Shown here: positions 35,200 to 44,221 of the stretch, piece by piece
How positions within the stretch are numbered: position 1 is the stretch's first letter
How the letters are laid out: every line of letters starts with the position of its first letter
Assembly (NCBI RefSeq): GCF_027622855.1
Contig: NZ_JAPZVR010000009.1
Coordinates: 109,865 to 173,864, forward strand
Source: Glycomyces algeriensis
GTDB taxonomy: Bacteria; Actinomycetota; Actinomycetes; Mycobacteriales; Micromonosporaceae
DNA length: 64,000 bases
Direction of reading: 5' to 3'
Position numbers and translations under genes: made by a program
Notes under the pieces: model-generated
What the model was told of the DNA's origin: nothing
Databases searched by the model: none
Seen by the model: only the letters and a program-made list of their open reading frames with translations

Positions 35200-36156
35200 A
35201 TGCCTGTTCGCCACGTCCTGCTCGCCATGGCGGTCGCCGTCATGTGGGGCCTCAACTTCATCGCCATCGACGCCTCCCTCCAGCATTTCCCTCCGATGTT
35301 CCTCGTCGCACTCCGGTTCGCGCTCATCGCCGTCCCCACGGTGCTCCTCATCAAGCGCCCGGACGTGCCGCTGCGCTGGCTCATCGGCTACGGGCTCGGC
35401 TTCGGCACCGTGCAGTTCCTGTTCCTGTACTGGGGCATGGCCGCCGGCATGCCGGCGGGCCTGGCCTCGCTGGTCCTCCAGGCCTCAGGGCCGTTCACGA
35501 TGCTCCTGGGGGCCACCGTCCTTAGGGAGCGCGTGAGCGGCCCGCAGCTGATCGGCGTCCTGGTCGCGGTTGGCGGGCTCGCGGTGGTGGGCTGGCAGCG
35601 CGCCGAGCACGCCAGTGTGGTGCCGTTCCTGCTGACGCTGGCCGGGGCCCTCGGATGGGCGATGGGCAACATCTGCAACCGGCAGGCGAGAGCGGGGAAC
35701 CCGCTTCATCTGACGCTGTGGATGTCGGTGGTGCCGCCGCTGCCGATGCTGGCGCTGGCGATGTTGGTCGAGGGGCCGTCGCGCATCGGCGACTCGCTGA
35801 CGGGCTTCGGCGACCCGGGCGCGGTCGGCGCCGTGGTCGGCTTGGCCTACACGGTGGTGATCGGCACGATCCTCGGTTCGGGCCTGTGGACCTGGCTCAT
35901 GTCGAAGCACCCTGCGGGAGTGGTGGCGCCGTTCTCCATGCTGGTGCCGGTCACCGGCATGACCGCGGCCTGGCTGATCCTGGGCGAGACGGTGACCCGC
36001 GCCGAGGCCCTGGGCGGCGTCCTGGTGGTCGGAGGGGTCCTGCTGGGAAGCCTCCGCAAGCGGGCGAAGCCCAAGCAGGAGGAGACGGTCCCGCAGGCCA
36101 CTGTCGAAAACGATGTCGAAAGTGATGTCGAAAGCGATCGGGCCGCGGTCGCCTAG
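35200..36156 (+). CDS. EamA/DMT-superfamily transporter
   Basis: 318 residues from ATG 35200. Ten membrane helices in two EamA repeats: VMWGLNFIAIDASLQHFPPM with LASLVLQASGPFTMLLGATV, and IGTILGSGLWTWLMSKHP with VVAPFSMLVPVTGMTAAWLI. The C-terminal tail carries a tiny tandem repeat (VENDVESDVESD). The family exports amino acids or metabolites. Probably regulated by the divergent LysR protein. Confidence 0.85.
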   Translation: MPVRHVLLAMAVAVMWGLNFIAIDASLQHFPPMFLVALRFALIAVPTVLLIKRPDVPLRWLIGYGLGFGTVQFLFLYWGMAAGMPAGLASLVLQASGPFTMLLGATVLRERVSGPQLIGVLVAVGGLAVVGWQRAEHASVVPFLLTLAGALGWAMGNICNRQARAGNPLHLTLWMSVVPPLPMLALAMLVEGPSRIGDSLTGFGDPGAVGAVVGLAYTVVIGTILGSGLWTWLMSKHPAGVVAPFSMLVPVTGMTAAWLILGETVTRAEALGGVLVVGGVLLGSLRKRAKPKQEETVPQATVENDVESDVESDRAAVA

Positions 36157-36179
36157 CACGTCGAAATCCGGCCGGACGC

Positions 36180-37133
36180 TCAGTTGTGGACTGCCGCGCG
36201 CAGGCGTTCGGCGAAGCGGCTGAACCCCTCCCGGAAGGCGTCGGGGGCTTCGATCGTGAAGTCGGCGTCGAGGAACGCGAGGGTGACGAGCGGCCATTGC
36301 CAGGTGTCGAGGCGCAGGGCCACGCGGGTGCGTCCGTCGTCGAGCGCGCTCAGCTCGACGGTGTCGTGGCGGAACGCCTCGGCCACGGGCCCGGGCGGTC
36401 CCTCGATGACGAACACGACCGGCTGCCGGTCCTTCCCGATGCCCTCGATCAGGTAGTCGACCGCGGGAGGGGCGGGCCGGGGCTCGAACCGGGACGTGGA
36501 CAGCCGCAGGCCGGAGAGCCGGTCGGTGCGGAAGACCCGCCAGTCGCCCCGGTCGAGGTCCCAGCCGAGGAGGAACCAGCGCTGTAGGTGGTGCACCTGC
36601 CGGTAGGGCTCGACGCGGCGGGACGAGGCCGTGCCGTCCTTGCGCTCGTAGTCGAAGGCGACGACCTGCCGGGCCGCGATCGCGTCCGCGAGTTCGCCGA
36701 GGTCGCCCGCGCTCGTGCTCGGGGCGCGGACCTCGCTGGTCTCCAGACTGGAGCGGACGCGCGCGATCCGGTGGCGCAGCCGCTTCGGCAGGTACTGCTC
36801 GACCTTGCCGTAGGCGCGGGTGGCGGCCTCGTCGACCGAGCCCTCGTCGGCGCTGCCGGTCGCCGCGAGGGCGGCGAGGCCGAGGAGGACCGCGATGGCC
36901 TCGTCGTCCTCGAGCATGAGCGGGGGCATCACAGCGCCGGCGGTGAGCCGGTAGTGCCCGCCGGGCCCCGGGCGGGTCTCGACGGGGTAGCCGTACTCGC
37001 GCAGGCGGTCCACGTCCCGCCGCAGCGTCCGCGGGCTCACGCCGAGGCGCGCGGCGAGCTCGCCGCCGCCGAACGAGCGGCCGGTCTGCAGCGACGCCAG
37101 GAGCGAGAGCATCCGGCGGGTGACATCGGGCAT
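36180..37133 (-). CDS. WYL-domain transcriptional regulator (DeoR-type HTH)
   Basis: 317 residues from ATG 37133. The N-terminal HTH_11 (MLSLLASLQTGRSFGGGELA then ARLGVSPRTLRRDVDRLREY) is followed by the WYL core, here FDYERKDGTASSRRVEPYRQ then RWFLLGWDLDRGDWRVFRTD, and a C-terminal WCX domain. WYL regulators sense nucleic acids or small ligands and often control DNA-damage or defence genes. It is divergent (62 bp apart) from the UvrA-like gene, which is its likely target. Confidence 0.85.
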   Translation of the reverse strand: MPDVTRRMLSLLASLQTGRSFGGGELAARLGVSPRTLRRDVDRLREYGYPVETRPGPGGHYRLTAGAVMPPLMLEDDEAIAVLLGLAALAATGSADEGSVDEAATRAYGKVEQYLPKRLRHRIARVRSSLETSEVRAPSTSAGDLGELADAIAARQVVAFDYERKDGTASSRRVEPYRQVHHLQRWFLLGWDLDRGDWRVFRTDRLSGLRLSTSRFEPRPAPPAVDYLIEGIGKDRQPVVFVIEGPPGPVAEAFRHDTVELSALDDGRTRVALRLDTWQWPLVTLAFLDADFTIEAPDAFREGFSRFAERLRAAVHN

Positions 37134-37195
37134 GGATCCAGTGTGCCGGAAGACGCGGTCAGGAAACGGCCGCATCTGCGCCTAGCGTCGCAGGC

Positions 37196-39430
37196 ATGAA
37201 CGAACGCATGATCCGCATCCGCGGCGCCAGGTCCAACAACCTCAAGTCGGTCGACCTGGAGGTGCCGCGCGGGAGTCTGACCGTGTTCGCGGGCCCGTCC
37301 GGCTCCGGGAAGTCGTCGCTGGTGTTCGACACGATCGCCGCCGAGGCCGGCCACCAGGTCAACGAGACGTACCCGCCGTTCCTGCGGAACCGGCTGCCGA
37401 AGTGGACGCGGCCCGAGGCCGACGAGATCTCCGGCCTGTCGCCCGTGGTCGTCATCGACCAGCGCCGCCTCGGCGGCAACGCCCGGTCCACGGTGGGAAC
37501 GATCACCGACACGTGGACGTACCTGCGGCTGCTCTACTCGCGGATCGGCGACCCGCACCTCGGCGGCGAGTCGAACCGCTTCTCCTTCAACGACCCCGCG
37601 GGCATGTGCCCGACCTGCTCGGGCCTGGGCGAGGCCGTCGAGATCGACACCGCGTCGTTCCTCGACCTCGGCCGGACGCTGAAGGAGGGCGCGATCCTCC
37701 TGCCCGGCTTCGTGGACGGCGGCTACTGGCTCACCAAGTACACCGACCTCGGATGGTTCCCGGCCGACGAGCCGCTGCGGTCCTGGACCGAGGATCAACG
37801 CGGCGCGCTGCTGCACGGCGGCGCGCACCTCGACCGCCTCGGCGTCGAGCCGCCGGCCGACTTCGAGGGCCTGGTCGCGTGGTTCGAGCGCATCTACCTG
37901 CACACCTCCGACAACCTGTCGGACCGCAAGCGGGAGGCCATCGAGCGGTTCACGAGGTCCGGCACGTGCCCCGAGTGCGGCGGCGACCGGTTGAACGCCG
38001 AGGCCCGGGCCGTCACCGTGCTCGGCCGCACCATCGGCGAACTGGCCCTCATGGAGGTCGCCGAACTCGCGGACCTCGTTGCGGGCGTCCAGGACGCGGC
38101 CGTGGCACCGGTGGTGTCGGCGCTGGTGGAGCGGCTGCGGGCGATGGACGCGATCGGGCTCGGCTACCTGCACCTGGGGCGGGCCACGACGAGCCTCTCC
38201 GGGGGCGAGTCGCAGCGGGTGAAGACCGTGAAGCACTTGGGCAGCAGCCTGATCGAGATGCTGTACATCTTCGACGAGCCCACGGTGGGCCTGCACCCGC
38301 AGGACGTCCACGCCATGATCGGGCTCTTGGAGCGGTTGCGGGACAAGGGGAACACGGTGCTCGTGGTCGAGCACGACCCGGCGGTGATGGCGGTCGCCGA
38401 CCAGGTCGTCGAGATCGGGCCGGACGGCGGCGCCGCCGGCGGCAGGGTGGTCTTCCAGGGGCGGTTCGACCGGCTCCGAGGGGCCGACACGCCGACCGCA
38501 CTCGCGCTCGCGAAGCCGGCGCCGGTCGGCGCCGCACCTCGGGAACCCTTCGGGGCCATAACGATCGAGCGGGCCGCGCGCAACAACCTGCAGGAGGTCA
38601 CCGTCGACCTCCCGACCGGGGTGCTGACCGTGCTCACCGGCGTCGCCGGGTCCGGGAAGTCGAGCCTGGCGGCCGAACTGGTGGAGCAGCACGGCGCGAT
38701 CGTGGTCGACCAGCGGGCCGTCGCGGCCAACCGCCGGTCGACGCCGATCACGTACACCGGGATCGCCGCGCCGGTCCGGAAGCTGTTCGCGAAGGCGAGC
38801 GGCCTGCCCGCGAAGTACTTCAGCGCCAACTCCGAAGGGGCCTGCGCGGACTGCAAGGGGCTCGGCGTCGTCTACACCGACCTCGCGTTCATGGACGGGC
38901 AGGAGACCGTGTGCGAGACGTGCGGCGGACTCCGGTTCACCGCGGAGGCGCTGCGGCACCGCGTCGACGGGCTCACCATCGCCGAGGTGGGGGACCTGAC
39001 CATCTTGGAGGCGCTGCAGCGGCTCGCGGATCCGGCGATCCGCAAGGGGCTGCACCACCTCGACCGGGTGGGGCTCGGCTACCTGCGCCTCGGCCAGCCG
39101 CTCTCGACGCTCTCCGGCGGGGAGTGCCAGCGCGTGAAGATCGCGAGGGAGCTGCGCGAGGCCGCCGAGCCGTCGCTGTACGTGCTGGACGAGCCGACGA
39201 CGGGGCTGCACCTGCGCGACATCGACACGCTCATGGCGGTGCTGGACCAGTTGGTCGAGGGCGGGCACACCGTGGTCGTCATCGAGCACCACACCGAGGT
39301 GATCCGCCGCGCGGACTGGATCGTGGACCTCGGCCCGGGCGCGGGCCGCCACGGCGGGCGGGTCCTCTACGAGGGCCGGGTGGCGGACATGCGCGGCACG
39401 GCGACCGCGCGGGCGCTCGGGCAGGACTAG
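37196..39430 (+). CDS. UvrA-like ABC ATPase, short form (drug-resistance type)
   Basis: 744 residues; UvrA proper is about 950. It has two ABC halves: Walker A GPSGSGKSS (first) and GVAGSGKSS (second), signatures TSLSGGESQRVK and STLSGGECQRVK, and zinc-binding cysteine pairs (CPTCSGLG, CPECGGDR, CADCKGLG, CETCGG). The region that binds UvrB and much of the insertion domain are reduced, as in the UvrA2/DrrC-like proteins that give resistance to intercalating antibiotics. It is divergent from a WYL regulator. It is probably not the main repair enzyme. Confidence 0.85.
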   Translation: MNERMIRIRGARSNNLKSVDLEVPRGSLTVFAGPSGSGKSSLVFDTIAAEAGHQVNETYPPFLRNRLPKWTRPEADEISGLSPVVVIDQRRLGGNARSTVGTITDTWTYLRLLYSRIGDPHLGGESNRFSFNDPAGMCPTCSGLGEAVEIDTASFLDLGRTLKEGAILLPGFVDGGYWLTKYTDLGWFPADEPLRSWTEDQRGALLHGGAHLDRLGVEPPADFEGLVAWFERIYLHTSDNLSDRKREAIERFTRSGTCPECGGDRLNAEARAVTVLGRTIGELALMEVAELADLVAGVQDAAVAPVVSALVERLRAMDAIGLGYLHLGRATTSLSGGESQRVKTVKHLGSSLIEMLYIFDEPTVGLHPQDVHAMIGLLERLRDKGNTVLVVEHDPAVMAVADQVVEIGPDGGAAGGRVVFQGRFDRLRGADTPTALALAKPAPVGAAPREPFGAITIERAARNNLQEVTVDLPTGVLTVLTGVAGSGKSSLAAELVEQHGAIVVDQRAVAANRRSTPITYTGIAAPVRKLFAKASGLPAKYFSANSEGACADCKGLGVVYTDLAFMDGQETVCETCGGLRFTAEALRHRVDGLTIAEVGDLTILEALQRLADPAIRKGLHHLDRVGLGYLRLGQPLSTLSGGECQRVKIARELREAAEPSLYVLDEPTTGLHLRDIDTLMAVLDQLVEGGHTVVVIEHHTEVIRRADWIVDLGPGAGRHGGRVLYEGRVADMRGTATARALGQD

Positions 39431-39541
39431 GGGCGTGGGGGTCTTGCGGGGCGCGGCGATGATTTTCGGGCGGCCGTGGCGTCTCTGTTGGTGTAGAACG
39501 AGACGGTCTCGACGGGGGTCGGGCCGCGCTGAGGAGGGTCC

Positions 39542-40372
39542 ATGCTGAAACTGGTCGCTGAGGGCGTGCTGACGCATCAGAGTGCGCTGCTCGAGAACAA
39601 TGCCGTTGTGGTGCAGGGCGAGTCGGGCGTGCTGGTCGTCGATCCGGGGTTGACCGAGTCGGAGATGGCCTGTCTTGCCGGTGATCTCCGCAGGCTGGGG
39701 CACGGTGTTGCGGCGGGGTTCGCGACGCATCCCGACTGGGATCACGTGTTGTGGCATCCGGAGCTCGGGGAGGCGCCGCGTTACGGGACGGCTCGGTGTG
39801 CGGCGGTCATGCGGGAGTTCCGGGCGGATCCGGACTGGAGGGTCCGCGCTGCCGAGGGGCTGCCTCCGGAGATCGCGGAGGAGGTGCCGCTGGAGCTGTT
39901 CGGCCTCATCACGGCGTTGCCGGCAGGGGCGGCCCAGATCCCTTGGGAGGGACCGAGGGTCGAGGTGATCGAGCTTCCGGCGCATGCGCCGGGCCATGCG
40001 GCGCTGTTCATTGAGGAGTGCGGGGTGCTCATCGCCGGCGACATGCTCTCCGATGTCCTGGTGCCGAACCTCGACGTCTTGGGCGACACCAACGACCCGG
40101 TCGCGGAGTACCTCGTCGGGTTGGAGCGGCTCGAGGACGTCGCGGCGAAGGTCGATGTCGTCGTTCCCGGCCACGGGTCGGTGGGCGGTGCGGAGGCGGT
40201 TCGCACGCGGATCGACTTGGACCGGGCGTACGTGCTGGCGTTGGGCGAGGGCCGTGTGCCCAGTGACCTGCGGGTCGGTGCGACGGCCAAGCCCGGGTGG
40301 GAGTGGACCACCGATATCGCCGCCGAGCAGGTGCAGCGCCTGGCCGAGCGGTACGGGCGCGGCGTCGGCTGA
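39542..40372 (+). CDS. Metallo-beta-lactamase-fold hydrolase
   Basis: 276 residues from ATG 39542, with GAGG 8 bp upstream. The metal-binding motif is THPDWDHV (HxxxDH, with the first H of HxHxDH replaced by the spacing HPDWDH), with further ligands in PAHAPGHAALF, IAGDMLSD and VVVPGHGSVG. Such proteins hydrolyse thioesters, lactones or glutathione adducts. The first metal site lacks one His, so the metal content may be unusual. It appears monocistronic and converges on a SHOCT protein gene. Confidence 0.8.
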   Translation: MLKLVAEGVLTHQSALLENNAVVVQGESGVLVVDPGLTESEMACLAGDLRRLGHGVAAGFATHPDWDHVLWHPELGEAPRYGTARCAAVMREFRADPDWRVRAAEGLPPEIAEEVPLELFGLITALPAGAAQIPWEGPRVEVIELPAHAPGHAALFIEECGVLIAGDMLSDVLVPNLDVLGDTNDPVAEYLVGLERLEDVAAKVDVVVPGHGSVGGAEAVRTRIDLDRAYVLALGEGRVPSDLRVGATAKPGWEWTTDIAAEQVQRLAERYGRGVG

Positions 40373-40389
40373 CGGCTGCGAACGCGAGA

Positions 40390-40415
40390 GGGCGGGAGCC
40401 GTGCGGCTCCCGCCC
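40390..40415. terminator. Bidirectional terminator
   Basis: GGGCGGGAGCC (40390-40400) pairs perfectly with GGCTCCCGCCC (40405-40415) around a four-base loop, between converging genes. Confidence 0.85.
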
Positions 40416-40429
40416 TTCGTGCGTTCAGA

Positions 40430-40807
40430 TCATCGCGGTAAAGCGGCTGCACCGCCCAGGACCCGGGCCTTCTCGGCCTGGAACTCCTCGTCGGTGAGCT
40501 TGCCGCGATCGTGCAGGTCGGCGAGGACCCGCAATTGCTCGGCGCCGTTGTCCGGGGCGTACTTCGCGACGAACGCGCGGCTGTTCTGGTCGAGCGCCTC
40601 CCGTTCGGCGGCGGTCGCGCCGGCCGGGCGGGCGATCAGGTAGATCAGCGTGCCGAAGAACGGCAGGATGACCACGACCACGACCCAGAGCGCCTTGAGC
40701 CAGCCCTTGAGGTCGTCCCGGCGGAAGATGTCGAACAGCGCGAACGCCCACATCATCATCAGCGGCAGCCAGATCAGCAGCAGCCAGAAGAAATCCCAGA
40801 ACGACAT
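40430..40807 (-). CDS. Small membrane protein with PLDc_N-like helices and SHOCT domain
   Basis: 125 residues from ATG 40807. Two membrane helices (FFWLLLIWLPLMMMWAFALF and WLKALWVVVVVILPFFGTLI) with FDIFRRDDLKGW between them match the PLDc_N/DUF cardiolipin-synthase-like N-terminal module. The C-terminus LHDRGKLTDEEFQAEKARVL is a SHOCT motif. Function unknown. Upstream 200 bp before the divergent cupin gene have no recognised feature. Confidence 0.75.
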   Translation of the reverse strand: MSFWDFFWLLLIWLPLMMMWAFALFDIFRRDDLKGWLKALWVVVVVILPFFGTLIYLIARPAGATAAEREALDQNSRAFVAKYAPDNGAEQLRVLADLHDRGKLTDEEFQAEKARVLGGAAALPR

Positions 40808-41005
40808 GGCGTCCCCCTCGAGCCAGGATCGGGACCGCTTCGGTACCGACGATGCCCCACTCTCGCAAATCTGCGGCCGCAGCGTCGCGCATTCACGTAT
40901 TCTTTTCGCCGCGCTCAGATCAGCGACTTGTTCATGTTCGACATCGGACACACCGGGATACCGCGAGAGCGCCGCCGAGGCCATTGCTGCCGTTATGGTT
41001 TGGCC

Positions 41006-41416
41006 GTGAATGTGGTGATCATGAAGAACGAGGACGGCGCCTATGCGGGTGCGCAGGGCGGCCTGTTCTCCGCGGGGGTGTCCCGTGAGTCAGTGGGTTC
41101 CGAACGGCTGTGCCTGCACCGGGTGTTCATAGCCGCGCACACCGAGACGCACGCCCATATGCATGACGGCCACGAGTCGGCGATCTACGTGCTCGCCGGC
41201 CGCCACCAGATCCGCTACGGCGACCAACTGGAGCACCTGGCCGACCTCGAACCGGGCGACATGGTGTACATCCCGCCGGGCATGCCGCATCAGCCCATCG
41301 TGGGCTCCGAGGACGTCACGGCCATCGTCGCCCGGACCGACCCTGCCGAGCAGGAATCGCTGCGCCTGCACACCGCGCCGCACTACGAAACCGCTGGTGC
41401 CGGGCTCGCGAACTGA
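41006..41416 (+). CDS. Cupin-domain protein
   Basis: 136 residues from GTG 41006 (ATG 41021 is the alternative). Cupin motif 1 is HTETHAHMHDGHESAIYVLAG and motif 2 is PGDMVYIPPGMPHQPI, with the His/Glu ligands present. The small single-domain cupins of actinobacteria are mostly uncharacterised; metal-dependent isomerase or sugar-binding roles are possible. It ends at a strong terminator. Confidence 0.7.
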   Translation: MNVVIMKNEDGAYAGAQGGLFSAGVSRESVGSERLCLHRVFIAAHTETHAHMHDGHESAIYVLAGRHQIRYGDQLEHLADLEPGDMVYIPPGMPHQPIVGSEDVTAIVARTDPAEQESLRLHTAPHYETAGAGLAN

Positions 41417-41437
41417 GCTGAGGACCCGACCTGAAAG

Positions 41438-41468
41438 CCGACCGGCCCGCACGGGCCGGTCGGTTTTT
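41438..41468 (+). terminator. Intrinsic terminator after the cupin gene
   Basis: CCGACCGGCCC (41438-41448) and GGGCCGGTCGG (41453-41463) form an 11-bp stem around GCAC, followed by TTTTT. Confidence 0.9.
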
Positions 41469-41600
41469 CGCCGCGTCCGCGGAGAAATCCCGCCCGCCGA
41501 CCCATCCGCGGGCATGGCGGCTCCGAATCGGGGGTATGACAGGACGATGAGCGCCGCGACGGGTACTCGCGTCCGTACCCCGACTGCAAAGGAGTTCGAA

Positions 41601-42041
41601 ATGTCCATGCAAAGCACTCGCGGCCGCGCGCCCGTGCAGATCGTCACGATGGTCGTCTCATTGGTGTTCGTCCTGGTCGGCCTGCTCGGCTTCGTCCCGG
41701 GCATCACCACCGGCTTCGACTCGATGACGTTCGCCGGCCACCATTCCGAGGCCCTGCTGCTGGGCGTGTTCGAGGTGTCGGTGCTCCACAACATCGTCCA
41801 CCTGCTCTTCGGCATCGTCGGCTTCCTGATGATGCGCACGGTCTCAGGCGCCATCACGTATCTGGTGATCGGCGGCGCGATCTACCTCGTGCTGTGGATC
41901 TACGGCCTGCTCATCGACCTGGACTCGAGCGCGAACTTCGTGCCCGTCAACGACGCCGACAACTGGCTCCACCTGGTCCTGGCCGTCGGCATGATCGGAC
42001 TCGGCGCCCTCTTCGCGCGGAGCGCCAAGACCGCACAGTAA
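41601..42041 (+). CDS. DUF4383 membrane protein
   Basis: 146 residues from ATG 41601, with AAGGAG (41589-41594). Four membrane segments, including the family block LLLGVFEVSVLHNIVHLLFG and NWLHLVLAVGMIGLGALFA. Actinobacterial DUF4383 proteins have no known function. The open frame upstream to 41163 is only an overlap with the cupin gene. Confidence 0.85.
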   Translation: MSMQSTRGRAPVQIVTMVVSLVFVLVGLLGFVPGITTGFDSMTFAGHHSEALLLGVFEVSVLHNIVHLLFGIVGFLMMRTVSGAITYLVIGGAIYLVLWIYGLLIDLDSSANFVPVNDADNWLHLVLAVGMIGLGALFARSAKTAQ

Positions 42042-42055
42042 GGATGCAACGCGAG

Positions 42056-42084
42056 GCCCCGCCGACCTGCAGGTCCGGCGGGGC
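42056..42084. terminator. Bidirectional terminator
   Basis: GCCCCGCCG (42056-42064) pairs with CGGCGGGGC (42076-42084), and the 11-base loop contains the palindrome ACCTGCAGGT. It lies between the converging DUF4383 and AraC-type genes. Confidence 0.85.
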
Positions 42085-42090
42085 TGTTCG

Positions 42091-43011
42091 CTACCGGTGC
42101 TGGCGCCGGTAGGTCGCGGGCGGGGTGCCGCATTCGGTCTTGAACGCGGCGTAGAACCGGCTGACCGAGCTGAAGCCCGACTCGGCGGCGACGTCAGCGA
42201 TCGGGAGGTCGGTGGTGACGAGCAAGCGGCGCCCCTCGGCCAGGCGGCACCGGGTCAGGTAGTCGTTGATCGTGGTGCGCACGATCTTGCCGAAGTGCGT
42301 CATCGCGTACCCCGGGTGCAGGCGCGCCGCCGCGGCGACATCGGCCACGGTGAGCGGTTCGCGGAAGTGCTCGGCGATGTGCCGGGCCATCGTGACGACG
42401 TGGCGCAGTGCGGGATCGCCACCGGAATGCCGGGGGACCGGGTCCTGCGGCGCGTCCAGCGCGAGGCGCCGGACCCGCGCCTCGACCTCGAGCAGCAGGA
42501 TGCGGCGGCGCTCCGGCTGCGCACTCGACAGGTCGGCGGCCCACTGGGTGAAGTTCGCGTCGTCCGAAGCCATTGCGGCCGAAGGCGGGGCGATGAGCGG
42601 CGTGCCCGAGAGCAGGCGCCCGACGAGGGCGGTGGGCAGGCCCCAGCCGAGGAACGTCGCGAACGGGACGTGCACCCAGTGCGCGCGGGTCACGGAGTTC
42701 GCAACGAGCTGGTGCGGGACGGCCGCCCAGAACGCCGCGACCGAGCCGGGGCCGATCTCGACGGGCTCGCCGCCGAAGAGGTACAGCATGGTGCCGCCCT
42801 CGGCGATGAAGTTGATCTCCAGGTCGTCGTGCTGGTGGGCGGTGTCCATGAGGATCGGGCGCCCGGCCCAGCCCAGCAGTTCCGGCGGGAGTATCGCGAT
42901 CTGAGGATCCAAGAAGAACTCGTTCCAATCCGTGAAGACTTCTCCGATCGGAATGTATACGGTGAGGCCGCAGCGCCCGACACCGGTCGCACCACCAGCC
43001 TCGATCATCAA
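42091..43011 (-). CDS. AraC-family regulator, melibiose-operon (MelR)-like
   Basis: Up to 306 residues. The N-terminal cupin sensing domain (HQHDDLEINFIAEGGTMLYLFG) is followed by the double helix-turn-helix LTVADVAAAARLHPGYAMTHF and IADVAAESGFSSVSRFYAAF. The start is uncertain: the first ATG at 43011 leaves only 11 bp before the divergent Gfo/Idh/MocA gene, and there is no ribosome site. A start near the ATG at 42849 or an upstream TTG (42912) would leave room for promoters. MelR-like proteins usually regulate sugar catabolic genes such as the divergent dehydrogenase gene. Confidence 0.75.
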   Translation of the reverse strand: MMIEAGGATGVGRCGLTVYIPIGEVFTDWNEFFLDPQIAILPPELLGWAGRPILMDTAHQHDDLEINFIAEGGTMLYLFGGEPVEIGPGSVAAFWAAVPHQLVANSVTRAHWVHVPFATFLGWGLPTALVGRLLSGTPLIAPPSAAMASDDANFTQWAADLSSAQPERRRILLLEVEARVRRLALDAPQDPVPRHSGGDPALRHVVTMARHIAEHFREPLTVADVAAAARLHPGYAMTHFGKIVRTTINDYLTRCRLAEGRRLLVTTDLPIADVAAESGFSSVSRFYAAFKTECGTPPATYRRQHR

Positions 43012-43022
43012 GGAGTGTCGCC

Positions 43023-44219
43023 GTGTTCTCCATCGGCTTCGTCGGCGCCGGGCAGTTTGCCGGCTCGTTCGCCAAACTGTTCAACGCCCACCCCGGCGTC
43101 TCCCGGGTCACCGCCACCGATCTCCTCCCCGAGCGCGCCGCGGCCCTCGTCGGCGAGCTCGGCCTGGCAGGGGTGGAGGACGACTTCGACGCGATGCTCG
43201 CCTCCGATGTGGACGCCGTCGCGATCTTCACCCAGCGCTGGACCCACGGGCCGCTCGTGGAGCGGGCCCTGCGCGCGGGCAAGCACGTCTACTCGGCCGT
43301 GCCGATGGCCTTCACGGCGGAGGAGATCGCCGCGATCATCGACGCGGTCAAGGAGACCGGACTCACCTACATGATGGGCGAGACCAGCTACTACCACCCC
43401 TCCACCGTGTTCGCCCGCCAGAAAGCCGCCGACGGCGCGTTCGGCCGCGTCTTCTACGCCGAGGGCGACTACGTGCACGACATGGACCACGGCTTCTACG
43501 CCGCCTACCAGTACAGCGGCGGCGCGGACTGGAAGCGGACCGCCAGCTTCCCGCCCCTGAAGTACCCCACCCACGCCATCGGCGGCGTGCTCGGCGCCTG
43601 GAACACGCACGCCGTCAGCGTCAGCGCCATCGGCGTGCCCGACCAGCTCGGCGACGGCGTCTTCGACAAGTCCGTGAGCATGTTCGACAACGACTTCTCC
43701 AACGCCACCGCGCTCTTCGAGACGGCCGACGGCGGCAGCTTCCGCACCAACGAGTTCCGCCGGGTCGGCCTGGGCCACTGGCTTCCCGAGTCCCGGTTCA
43801 CCTTCTACGGCACCGAGAGCATCCTCGAGCAGAACTCGAGCACCACCCACTGGCACGAGAAGGGCGAACCCCTCAGCGACGTCACCGAGCTGCTGCAGCC
43901 CCTGTGGGCGAGCGGCGCCGACGACCCCGTCCTGGCCAATGTGGACCCTGCCCTGCACGACTCGTTCATCTCCGGGCACGCGCCCATCCACGACGTCTCC
44001 GAACTCCCGGTCGAGTTCAAGGGCCTCGGCAACGGCCACATGGGCAGCCACCAGCTGCTCACGCACGACTTCGTGACCGCCGTGAACGAGCAGCGCCTCC
44101 CCACGGTGAACGCCTGGGTGGCCGCCCGGTACACCATGCCGGGCATCGTGGCCCACGAGTCCGCGCTGCGCGGCGGCGAGCGGCTGCGGATCGACGACTT
44201 CGGCGACGCCCCGGCCTAG
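43023..44219 (+). CDS. Gfo/Idh/MocA-family sugar dehydrogenase
   Basis: 398 residues from GTG 43023, with AAGGAG 7 bp upstream. The Rossmann N-terminus is FSIGFVGAGQFAGSFAKLFN, with AGKHVYSAVPMAFTAEEIA taking the place of the usual EKP loop (the Lys is not at the normal place). The C-terminal half is the GFO_IDH_MocA_C beta-sheet domain. NAD(P)-dependent oxidation of a sugar or inositol derivative is the common reaction. The replaced EKP motif makes substrate prediction uncertain. The divergent AraC/MelR-like gene is the probable regulator. Confidence 0.85.
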   Translation: MFSIGFVGAGQFAGSFAKLFNAHPGVSRVTATDLLPERAAALVGELGLAGVEDDFDAMLASDVDAVAIFTQRWTHGPLVERALRAGKHVYSAVPMAFTAEEIAAIIDAVKETGLTYMMGETSYYHPSTVFARQKAADGAFGRVFYAEGDYVHDMDHGFYAAYQYSGGADWKRTASFPPLKYPTHAIGGVLGAWNTHAVSVSAIGVPDQLGDGVFDKSVSMFDNDFSNATALFETADGGSFRTNEFRRVGLGHWLPESRFTFYGTESILEQNSSTTHWHEKGEPLSDVTELLQPLWASGADDPVLANVDPALHDSFISGHAPIHDVSELPVEFKGLGNGHMGSHQLLTHDFVTAVNEQRLPTVNAWVAARYTMPGIVAHESALRGGERLRIDDFGDAPA

Positions 44220-44221
44220 CC

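Noticed and set aside
37037-40174. A 1045-codon open frame on the minus strand opposite the UvrA-like gene
   Set aside because: It is the antisense of conserved UvrA and MBL genes in very GC-rich DNA; its sequence is Arg/Asp/Pro-rich without domains.
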